Part shown: positions 55,697-64,000 of the stretch, one piece after another
Position numbering within the stretch: the stretch's first letter is position 1
Layout: each line of letters opens with the position of its first letter
Origin: Haematococcus lacustris
Taxonomy: Eukaryota; Chlorophyta; Chlorophyceae; Chlamydomonadales; Haematococcaceae
Assembly (NCBI GenBank): GCA_030144725.1
Contig: JASKMD010000026.1
Location: forward strand, 14,547,630 to 14,611,629
Length of the DNA stretch: 64,000 nt
Direction of reading: 5' to 3'
The notes under the pieces: generated by a model
What the model was told of the DNA's origin: nothing
What the model saw: only the letters and a program-made list of their open reading frames with translations
Database searches by the model: none
Program-made: the position numbers and the translations under genes

Positions 55697-55727
55697 TTGT
55701 GGACTTTCAACACGTACTCATTGCATT
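55697..55727 (+). repeat. Second copy of the direct repeat at 54862-54891
   Basis: See 54862-54891. This copy lies about 480 bases upstream of the kinase start codon, within or near its promoter region. Confidence 0.85.
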
Positions 55728-55941
55728 AGGTTCACAGTTCAGTATAAAGGCCACCTACCCCTGATGAACACTGGGCCCTAGGCTCATCTCCCACTCACAC
55801 CCTGCCACCCCCCTCTGGTGTAGGCTGCTGCTGCTGCTTCTGCTGCTGTCGCTCGCCTTCTCAGGGGCCCCTACCACAGCTTCCCATACCAGCACCTCCT
55901 CCACCTGCAGGAGGCATCAATTGCATGACAGCCTGGTCCAG

Positions 55942-56017
55942 CCCCCTTGTCCCTCACTAGGGCCTCCATTTGAGCCGGACCACTAGGGACCACTAGTGGC
56001 CACAAGCGGGAATACTG
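55942..56017 (-). repeat. Fanzor-like element 3' terminus, copy 2 (partial)
   Basis: Begins at the same outer boundary as copies at 42473 and 58611 (CCCCCTTGTCCCTCACTAGG) and includes the ACCACTAGTGGCCAC palindrome and GCGGGAATACTGG, then ends. No coding part. Confidence 0.7.
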
Positions 56018-56348
56018 GCGTCCCACTGGCACCCCACAGCTGCAGCCTGGTCCGCCAGTTGGTGATAACACCCAGTTCAGCTTGGTCCAGCCAGGACCCC
56101 TTACTCCGACAACAGCTGGCACTGCCCCTCAAGTTGTCTGTGCAGTGGATCAGGGGGCAGATGGGCATGGGAATGGAGAGGAGGGGAGGGGAGGGGGTGC
56201 AGCTGTGGAGATGGCTTTGGGAACCCCCACCACTGCCGTGCCTCAGCCACCCATTTCCCCCCAGCCCACCCAGCCCCTCCCCTGGTGTAGGGAGGATAGG
56301 GTCGGCTGCAGGGGGCGGCGGGCAGCGCCTGGTGTGGGTCCGAGCAGG
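56018..56348. other. Spacer, probable 3' flank of the Ser-Pro-rich gene
   Basis: No exon or repeat that I can support. Confidence 0.4.
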
Positions 56349-57585
56349 TCAATGGCCAGTCACCACGGCCACCTGGCGGCCCAGCACCGTGACTGTGCCG
56401 CGCCCCTCAGCATCAAGGTTCACATCCACACCTGCAGGGGCAGGCAGTGAGCAGGTGGGCGGGGCAGCAGGCAGTGAGTAGGTAGGCGGTGCAGCAGGCA
56501 GCCGAGCATGACAGGCCTGGAGGCAAGGCACTCGGCAGGATGCAGGCAGGGCGAGGGGAGGCAGCAGGCGGCAGGGCGGGGCAGGGCATGCCAGCAGGAT
56601 TGCCAGGGCTGGAGGGCCCGTACTGCGGACTGGCAGTGAGTGGCTAGGCAAGGGGTGGCGGCGCTGGGTGGGCAGTGAGGGCGGACATGGGCTGGTGGGC
56701 AGCGAGGGCTAGCTGTGGGGGGGTAGGGGGTGCTGGCTGCCTGGTGCCTGACCTGCGGGGGCGATGACACGCACTGGGCCCTTTGGGGGTGCGGGGGGCA
56801 GGGCAGGGAGGGTGGGCAGGGCGGGGAGGGGGCCAGGGCCGGTGGGGCTGCTACCAGTGGCTGCTGGCATGGGGGAGGGGGAGGGGGAGGAGGGGGAAGA
56901 GGGGGGGGGAGGAGGGGGAGGGGGATTGCGCTGAGTTCTGGGTCAGGTGGCGGCCACTCTGCAAGTCAGACAAGATGTGGTGCAGGCGGCGTCCCACACG
57001 CACATCCACGCCACCCCTGCGCACGCCACAGTGTTCAGCGGCCAGTCAGCCCCGCCCCCTCTGCCTCTCCACATCTGCCCTTTGGCGGCAGGCCACTGTG
57101 CACCACCCCTTGCCCAGCATCCCCAAGCCCCTCACCCTGGGTTGACCACCACACTGGAGAAGGGTCCAGAGTAGGTGAAGCCAGTGCTGGGGCTGGGGCT
57201 GGGGCCAGGTGCAGGGGAGGGGGAGGGGGAGGAGGAGGGGCTGGGGGAGGGCTTGGGGCTAGAGGGGCTAGGGGAGCTGGGGGAGGCGGGGCTGCCCACA
57301 CCGCCGTTCACACTTACGCCCCTGCACATAGCCACAGGCGTATCAGTAGGGGGGACAGCAGGGCAGCCAGGGGCAGGGTAGGGCACCATGGGGTCGCTCC
57401 CAGGTGTCCCAGATTTCAGATGGCGCTTCATGGGCTTGCTGCTGCCTGACCAACATGGCGGACCATGCTCTGCCCTCCCTCCAAATAGTTGACACCCCTC
57501 CCGCCCTCTCAGGCTGACTCACGGTGCGTTGACGGTGAAGCCGACCTGGTGCAGGCGGCGCCCCGCATCCCCATGTAAGACACCC
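56349..57585 (-). CDS. Ser-Pro-rich, probably extracellular protein; 3' exons
   Basis: Four exons join with matching phases: 57585-57523 (GDAGRRLHQVGFTVNAP), 57321-57136 (GVSVNGGVGSP, an SP-rich run, TGFTYSGPFSSVVVNPG), 57016-56753 (GVDVRVGRRLHHIL, a second SP-rich run, KGPVRVIAPA) and 56431-56349 (GVDVNLDAEGRGTVTVLGRQ, stop). The short motifs GV-D/S-V and GRRLH recur, so it is a repeat protein with hydrophilic Ser-Pro spacers, a layout typical of volvocine cell-wall and matrix glycoproteins. The 5' part is not certain: the first exon begins with a partial codon, so more exons lie upstream; a hydrophobic stretch at about 58000-58095 could be the signal peptide but lacks splice support. Family not recognised. 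Confidence 0.6.
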
Positions 57586-58610
57586 CTGTAAGACAACCAT
57601 CCCAACGAACAAACCCCTCATGCCGGACTGCCCGTTAGTAATCCTGGTCGTGACGCTTGTCTACTCCCTGCTGTCCTATGTTGCAGGCACCCACAGGAAA
57701 AGCTGGTGCGCGGCTACCCAGTTCTCGCTGCGCCACTTACGTGCCGGCGGCAGCAAGCGTCCGCGTGGGTTCCGCACAGGCAAAAAGCGGGCCTGCGTCG
57801 TAATGTGAATGTGCGTCGTAAGGGGGCGTAAGGGCATCAGAAGCTGAGGGGCATCAGCCCTCCATCGGGCCCCCCGTCCCGTCAACAAGTTCCCTCTGCA
57901 CGACGCGCTATGCGGTGTTTCCAGCAGGCGTGGGCGAACCGAGGTCAATGCACAGGCAACTGGCCTGGTGAAAGGCCTGTGGGGCCCACCAAAACCTTGC
58001 GTGCCGCACCCACCTGGTACGCAGAGTGCCAGAATGCATAGTGTGGATGTCAAGACCGCGATGGCTCGGCTTGGATGTGAAAGAGGCGACATCATATTTT
58101 GGTCTATTGCAATAAAACGGACTGGGGGAAGGAGCGTAGTACTGAGAAAGTGACGGAACGAAACCGAGACAGCAAATATAGTGGCGTGAACTGACTCACT
58201 CTTGGACCTCCGTAGAAACTAAACAAAAGTATGTGGGATCCGCGCCGTGGGATCCGTGCCACTTCGGAGTCGAATTGCTGCGCGCCTCAACGCAGCTGTG
58301 CAAGTCGTGCTAGTCATGTGCCATCGTGACGCATGGTGTGCAGCGATTCGTCGTAGTTGACACAGCGTTTACGCGGTGCGCAGGACGGCAGGTAATATTG
58401 AATTAATGGCAGCGTGGGGCATTGAGCTGGTGAAACACAGCTCGATGCTGACCCGGGGTGGTAGTCGGACCGGGAAACAGAAGCCGGACGAGTGGAGCAG
58501 GAAGCAAAGGTAAGACGTTGCATTTCACTGCCGAGCTTAAGAGGGCAGGCTGTGCTGAGACACTTCAATTTTCTACAACCAATGCTTCGTCAACACACAC
58601 CGCTTTTCAG
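57586..58610. other. No confirmed gene; may contain upstream exons of the Ser-Pro-rich gene
   Basis: A minus-strand frame at 58095-57676 begins with a hydrophobic segment (AIAVLTSTLCILALCV) but its codon use is not convincing. Nothing else supported. Confidence 0.35.
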
Positions 58611-58782
58611 CCCCCTTGTCCCTCACTAGGGCCTCCACTTCAGCCGGAGCACTAGGGACCACTAGTGGCCACTAGCGGGAATACTAGGGACCACTAGTGG
58701 GCAATAGTCGCCCGACTCAAGTGGTGTTGATGGGCTGTGTGGAGTATACCCATTGCACATGGACATGGTGCATGAGTGCCTA
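58611..58782 (-). repeat. Fanzor-like element 3' terminus, copy 3
   Basis: Most complete copy. On the minus strand it runs from CACTCATGCACCATGTCCAT through GTCGGGCGACTATTGCCCAC and two CCACTAGTGG palindromes to GGGCCCTAGTGAGGGACAAG-like sequence at the end. In related systems the guide-RNA scaffold is read from this end of the element; that role here is an inference. Confidence 0.65.
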
Positions 58783-58886
58783 CCACCCATACTATTGCCT
58801 GACCACGAGGGCTAACGTGTAGAGTTGGCATGAAAAACATGCAATGATTGTGAGCTTATGACAACTCAACAAAGGGGGGGCACAAA

Positions 58887-59635
58887 CTACTGTGCCTCAA
58901 CAGGCTGCAGCTGCTGCTCCTCGACCTTGGATGGCTTGTCTCGCACTCACTTTTTACCCATGCTCAGGGTACTCCTTGCCCTTGGCTGGTAGCTTCCCAT
59001 GCTCTGGCCACCAGCACAGCTCCACCGGGCGCCACCTGCTCTCCCAATGCGCTGCATGTTCGATGCGGCATCGCAGTCCCTGTCCAGCCACCTGCCTGGC
59101 TGTGGTGATGGCTTTGCCTTGGCAGCCTTGCCCGGCTCAGCCTTGGTGCGCTTGCTGCGCTTGGCTGGCGGGGGAGTGCTGGGCCCTGGCTCTGAGGCTG
59201 CTGGCTGTGTGGCCTCCTGGCTGCTGCTAGGGGCCTGTGGGGGCTTGCGTGGTGCCACTACCGGGCACCTCATCAGGCCCCGCACTGGCAGGTCACGTTG
59301 TTGGCTCCAGGCTGTGCGCAGCAGGCGGTGTTCCACCTGCTCTGCTTGGGGCTTCCAGCTTGCACGCCTAATGGGCTCATCATGGTCCAGCTCCTCCTCA
59401 CAGGGCTGCTGGCCATTCACTGCTGAGCTGACCCTGGTAGTGCGGTGCTCATCCACTAGCACCAACCTGCCCCGCCGCTGGCCTGCGCCCCTGGGCCTGC
59501 ACACCAGCTTGCAGCAGGCACGCATCACCGCATCAGCACCCCACCCACTCCCAGTGCCAATGCCAGCTGCGCCAAAGAAGACCACCAGCTGCTTGGCACG
59601 CCCATGGCGCTCCATGGACACCTCCGCCATGTCCT
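58887..59635 (-). pseudogene. Fanzor/TnpB-like RNA-guided nuclease, C-terminal fragment
   Basis: The frame begins MAEVSMERHGRAKQLVVFFG and contains VDEHRTTRVS (the DE-RTS-type motif before the zinc finger in TnpB/Fanzor), RGLMRCPVV, a Lys/Pro-rich spacer and GRWLDRDCDAASNMQRIG, which fits the RuvC-III DRDxNAAxN motif. From memory this arrangement is common in Haematococcus proteins. The paired CxxC zinc ligands are not preserved here. A one-base deletion near 59042 (ATTGGGAGAGC) throws the tail out of frame; the expected frame resumes as SRWRPVELCWWPEHG, meets a TAA near 58956, then VRDKPSK and a final TAG at 58887. Truncation removes RuvC-I, so it cannot be active. Assignment rests on motifs only. 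Confidence 0.6.
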
Positions 59636-59965
59636 TTGTTGATCGGCCTTGTTAATTGTCACTTTGTTGCAGTTACTAAACACTGGTCAGTACGGTCTGT
59701 ATTCACCGTACCTACCGTTTACTCGGGAATGCGGTGCGTTTATACGGTGGTCCCGTTTACCCTGGTTACCGCTTCCCAGCCACTAACACTCCTTTCCACG
59801 ATCAATTCAACGATACCGCTTTACAGTTACGCATATGTCACCACTCCACACCTCTTTATCGTGCACGCCTTGCATAACACTGGCTACATGCAAACTATCT
59901 ACATTGCATTCGCAGGTTCATGCTCGCTACTTCTCCTGGACACCATCTTCCTCCCCTCATATGCC
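59636..59965. other. Spacer, probable 3' untranslated region of the polyglutamine gene
   Basis: AT-richer than its surroundings. No exon seen. It contains short repeats of TACGGT/ACCGTAC near 59690-59750. Confidence 0.4.
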
Positions 59966-62205
59966 TCACACCTCCTCGCCATGAGCATCACCAGCCAACC
60001 CGGCCCCCTCCTGCTTCGCCTTCTTCCGCTTGATCCTCATTGCTGGCCGCGCCATGTCCAATCGAGGACGGGTCCCTGGCAACCCTGGCAAGCTGGCCAC
60101 CCCTGAGCTGCTAGTTGTGGAGGCGGCGCTGCTGAAGCCGGATGACGCTGTCACCAAAGACTTCTCCGTCGATACAGGGACAGGCAAGGCACCGCTCCCG
60201 CGCCCCTGCTGTTCTGCAGAATGTCGCACAGATGGCGCTGCATGACGGGGGGACTTGGAAGCTAGGGTGAAGCTGACACGTTGCGAAGAGGTGTTGGACC
60301 TGACATGGCCGACATCTTGGATATAACCCAGCTGCCGCAAACGGATCTGCAACTGTGCAGCGGCTGCTTGTTGTTCTGGGGTGCTGTCGCTTCCTCGCGT
60401 TGCCGCCACGCTCTCCCGCAGGTCAGTTAGGAAAGGGACGCGCGAGTTCCCGACACCTGGCCGGCTGTCCATGCTCGCGTCAGCTAAGCGCATTGGGTCA
60501 ACACCTTCATTCAACGGGGGGTGGCACATTGCTTCACGCGCATTCGGCTGCGCAAGTTCCAAACAAACATGGTCGTTACTTGTAGCAGCCGTGATATGGT
60601 GAGCGGCAGCTGACCGGCGTTGCGCAACGCCAGGCGCGATGGGGATGTTTGCTGAATGCAGAATCTCAGAGCCGGAGTTGACCGTAAATGGCGAGGTGCT
60701 GCGAGCCGCATGACGAGAGCCAGATGCAGCTGAGGCTGTAGGCACCCTCGTCGCCATAGCACTTGCGATCTGTCCCGACGACATTGAGGGACCTGCAATT
60801 GTTGCGGCGAGCTTTTGGCCGCCGCGCCTGTCGCCACCCTCGCCCCTCGCCCCACTCTCACTCTCACTCTCGCCATCGTCGCTGCTGCTGAGGTCGGCGA
60901 TGTTCATAGTGCTCAGCACGTGCGAGGCGAGGCGTTGCGGCAGTGCATCCGCCAGCGGTCCGCGAAGCAGCGCCTGCACCCGGGCCTCTCCCGGCATTTC
61001 TAGGTGCTTGCCACCAGATCCTCCCAAGCCCGCATGATGGCCGGCAGCGCCCACATGCTGCTGCTGTGAGCCAACCTGGTGCCCCGGGCCAGCGCTCAGC
61101 TCCTTGGGCGGGATTTCCCCAGCAGGAGCTGCAGCCCGGTGCTGTGCCATGACCTCCCTGCTAGCCCCATGCTCGGCGAAACTGCTGGGGGCAAGTGCCA
61201 TCCCCTGGGCAGGGGCAACAGAGGGAGCTGCTGGTAGAGAGTGCAACTCTTCAGTGTGACTAGGTGAAGTCTCATGGCTGCCATGCTTCAACATCTGGCT
61301 CAGCAGGCCTTCATGGGGGTGAGGGTGAGAGGTAGGGAGGTGGGGGAGAGGGGCGCGAGGGGGGCTGGATGCTGGGCTGGTGGCAGTTGTGGCAGCCGTG
61401 ACAGCCGTGGGCGTATGGGAGGCAATGACGGGAGCGAGGCTGGGGGAGGGTGTGACATGGGGGCAGTTAGGAGGGGCTGGTGCAAGAATCGAGCTAGCAC
61501 TTGTCGCTGTGGCTAAAGGCTGGTGGCTAGGGGGAGCAGGAGTGGGAGGTGCAGGGTGGGAGGGTGGGAGGGAGGAGGGGAGGGGAGGGAGGGTGGGTGA
61601 GGGTGGGCTGTCAGGGTGAGTTGAGGCGGCTGGGTGGGGGTTCATCTCCCCCTCATAGCCTGCTTGCTCAGCACCCGCCTGGGCAGCCCCCCCTGGCCCC
61701 AGGCTGGCCAAGTCGGGTGAGCCAGCCGCCCCTTCCACCCCCTCCCCCCAGCGGGTGGCAGCAGCAGCAGCAGCAGGGGTGTTGGCGTGGCTGGCGGCAG
61801 ACGGCTGGAGGCGTGAGGGCGCAGCCAGGGTCAGCCCACTGCCCGGGTGAGAGGGGGGGGCAGTGGGCGACGCTGAAGGGGCCCCGGGGGGGAAGGCAGC
61901 TGGGATAGGGGCAGGGTCAGGGTCTGAGCTGGGGTTAGGGTCAGGGTCTGGGCTAGGGTCAGGGTCAGAGTGAGAGTGAGAGTGAGTGGCTGAGGGGTCC
62001 AGTAGGGGTGAGAGTGGAGGGGGCTCACAGCCCAGGTCAGACCCTCCTGCCTGCTGCCCTGCAAGTGGGGGAGGCTGCTCATCCTGCTCCTCCTGCTCCT
62101 CGCCCTTCCCCGCCCCCTCCTCTGCTTTGACATGCTCCCGCTCCTGCTGTTGCTGCTCCTGCCCCTCCTGCTCCTCCCCAGTTCCAAACCCGTCCTCCTC
62201 CTTTA

Positions 62206-62246
<41 letters not shown>

Positions 62247-63891
62247 CGCTCCCGCTCCTGATCCTGCTCATCCTCATCCTCATCCTCCTTGCCCTCCCCC
62301 ACCCCTACCCCCTCCTCTTCCTTCATCTGCTGCTGCTCCTGCTGTTGCTGCGCCTGCTCCTGCTCCTCTTCTTCCTCCCCCTTTGCCACCCACTCCTCTG
62401 CCTTTATCTGCTCCTGCTCCTGTTCCTCCTGTTCCTGCTGTTGCTGTTGCTGCTGCTGCTGCTGCTGCTGCTGTTGCTGTTGCTGCTGCTGCTGCTGCTG
62501 CTGCTGTTGCTGTTGCTGCTGCTGCTGCTGCTGCTGCTGTTGCTGTTGCTGCTGCTGCTGCTGCTGCTGCTGTTGCTGTTGCTGCTGCTGCTGCTGCTGC
62601 TGCTGTTGCTGTTGCTGCTGCTGCTGCTGCTGCTGCTGTTGCTGTTGCTGCTGCTGCTGCTGCTGCTGCTGTTGCTGTTGCTGCTGCTGCTGCTGCTGCT
62701 GTTGCTGTTGCTGCTGCTGCTGCAAGGTTGATAGCATCTGCTGCTCCTGCTCCTGCTCCTCCCGCTGTCGGCCCCCCCCCTCACACTCCCCCTCACTCAG
62801 CAGCCACACCTCCCCCTCCCCCCCCAGCTGCTGCTGCTGCTGTGCCCCCTCCCCCCCCATCCCTGTCCGCCCCCCCCCACCACTTGCTGCCTCGCCTGCA
62901 TCACCAACACCAAGGGCGCCCCCATGCACCTCCCCCCCTGGCCCCCCTGGTTCCCCCCACTCCCCACTGCCGTCACCCCGCCCCCCCGGCCCCCCTGTTC
63001 CAGCCCAGGCAGACCCTGCCCCCTCCCCCCCCGCACCGTCACCAGCCTCTACTGCAAAGCTGGTGCCTTCCCCCCCTACACAGTTGGGCCCCCCACTGCC
63101 AGCTCCAGGGCCTGGCTGCAGCCCCCAGCACCCAGCCCCCCCGGCCCCCTGTTCCGCCCCCATGCTGGCTGACTGGGCGGCTGAGGCAAAGGGGGAGCTG
63201 CCGCCAGGGGGGGAGGGGGGCGGGGCGGCTGCGGGGGCAGGCCCTGCTGCCGCACCCCCCACCCCCACCCCCTTCACCTCCACCACCCCTGCCGCTAACA
63301 CTGTGGTGGGTGGGGTGGGAGGGGAGAGGGGGGCTGGGTCCTGGCTACTGCCGGCGCCCCCAGCAGCAGGCCAGGGATGGGGCTGTGCCGGCCCTGACCT
63401 CGCTGCAGCAGTGCTGTGTGTAGGGGGGGGGGCTGCGGGGCCACCCCCCTCCCCAGGCTGAGCCTGCTGCCCCCTGCTGCTGCTGCTCTTCCCCCCCCCA
63501 CCCCTACTGCTGCTCTCCCCCACCCTGCCCCTGATGCTGCTGGTCTTGCTGCCAGGGCTGCCGCCACCCTGCTGCTGCTGTCCCCTCTGCCCCTGTGGGG
63601 CTGTCTGAGCTAGCTTTTGAGGCTGGCCAAAGAGGGTTTTGTTGGGGGGCTTGGTGGAGGTAGTGGGTGGGGGGGGGGCAGGGGGGGGTCCCTGACCCCA
63701 GCTAGCCTGGGTCAGCAGGCTCTGGAAGAATGCCCATGTGGTGTGAGGGGGCGCCCGGGTGGGGGAGCTCTGGGTGGTGGGTGGAGCAGTGGGGGGGGCG
63801 ACGGCAGGGGAGGGGGGGCGGGATGAGCGTTGGCGGGCCCCCCCCTTGGGGCTGCTGCTGTGGGGGGCGGCGGAGCGGCTGGTGTTCACCC
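59966..63891 (-). CDS. Polyglutamine protein, last exon; 5' end beyond the window
   Basis: One continuous frame of about 1300 codons to a stop at 59966. It begins after a good acceptor (CTCTCCCGCACTCGCAG ending 63892) and two bases that complete a codon, so it is a terminal exon and earlier exons lie past 64000. Order: Ser/Pro/Gly/Gln-rich region, about 95 Gln (62722-62436), several Glu-Gln acidic segments (KAEEGAGKGEEQEEQDEQPP), Pro/Ser-rich region with DPDPSPDPDPNP, then a more ordinary C-terminal third with HVLSTMNIADLSSSDDGESE, LQIRLRQLGYIQDV and a basic tail MRIKRKKAKQEG that could be a nuclear signal. No catalytic domain is visible. Polyglutamine, acidic and basic blocks suggest a transcription or chromatin factor, but this is inference. 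Confidence 0.75.
62436..62722 (-). repeat. Coding polyglutamine tract with a 33-bp higher-order period
   Basis: About 95 Gln codons, CAG with paired CAA interruptions (CAACAGCAA) spaced every 11 codons, about eight units. A second, shorter Gln run is at 62207-62242. Open frames on the other strand (poly-Leu, poly-Cys, poly-Ala/Val) are shadows. Confidence 0.95.
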
Positions 63892-64000
63892 CTGCGAGTG
63901 CGGGAGAGGGGGTGGGGGTGGGGGTGGGCTGGGGGCGGGGGTGAGGTGTGAGAAGTAGGGCAGAAGGGGGGGTGGGGGGGGACGAGGGGGCAGCAGGGGG

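Larger units (their letters stand above)
58611..59635 (-). mobile_element. 5'-truncated Fanzor/TnpB-like element with intact 3' terminus
   Basis: The coding relic (58887-59635) is followed on the minus strand by a 3' untranslated region and a palindrome-rich terminus ending at 58611. The terminus contains CTAGGGACCACTAGTGG twice and is shared with copies at 42473-42614 and 55942-56017, all stopping at the same base. The 5' end is cut at about 59635, where protein similarity starts abruptly in unrelated sequence. Confidence 0.65.

Noticed and set aside
56730..57449. Plus-strand Gly/Ala-rich frame of 239 codons
   Set aside because: Complement of the Ser-Pro-rich exons 57321-57136 and 57016-56753, whose phases match.
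62289..63461. Plus-strand poly-Cys, poly-Leu and poly-Ala frames
   Set aside because: Antisense or frame-shifted readings of the polyglutamine tract.

Overview
The window looks like nuclear DNA of a volvocalean green alga, most like Haematococcus. Signs are very GC-rich coding sequence, GT-AG introns of a few hundred bases in every gene, long Ala/Gly/Pro/Gln low-complexity protein segments, Ser-Pro linkers of the algal extracellular-matrix type, G/C-rich pentamer satellites, and a Fanzor-like transposon protein of a kind common in that group. No rRNA, tRNA, CRISPR array, operon or organelle feature was seen. Exon coordinates were built by eye from splice signals and phase matching; exons whose phases agree on both sides are the safest.

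Layout: 0-9.3 kb is repeat-rich and holds a degraded transposase-like gene (1.5-4.9 kb), minisatellites and a clean 1.3 kb non-autonomous DNA transposon with 125 bp inverted ends (7920-9240). A long minus-strand gene of unknown function fills 9.9-18.3 kb, with a near-perfect hairpin in one intron. 19.7-20.75 kb is an uninterrupted (GGGGC)213 satellite. 21.3-33.7 kb is one secreted plus-strand protein built from six tandem three-exon cassettes, each a PPC-like (pre-peptidase C-terminal) domain, with proline-rich linkers after the first five; a degenerate Ty3/gypsy fragment has inserted in the fifth cassette. 36-40.5 kb carries three small minus-strand genes, one resembling the ciliary microtubule inner protein CFAP68. 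42-45.6 kb is a nest of transposon relics. 45.7-46.2 kb is a compact two-exon gene for a single-pass membrane protein. 48.1-48.9 kb is an unrecognised gene. 49.9-55.2 kb is a kinase of the hydroxylysine-kinase/aminoglycoside-phosphotransferase family. 56.3-57.6 kb is the 3' part of a Ser-Pro-rich, probably extracellular, protein. 58.6-59.6 kb is a 5'-truncated Fanzor/TnpB-like element. 60-63.9 kb is the last exon of a polyglutamine protein that runs off the right edge.

The genes look like independent eukaryotic loci. The strongest systems-level signals are the domain-cassette gene, whose exon phases (1-0-0-1) allow in-frame tandem duplication, and the Fanzor-like family. Three copies of the same palindrome-rich 3' terminus occur here, one interrupted by a second transposon whose empty site is preserved in another copy.
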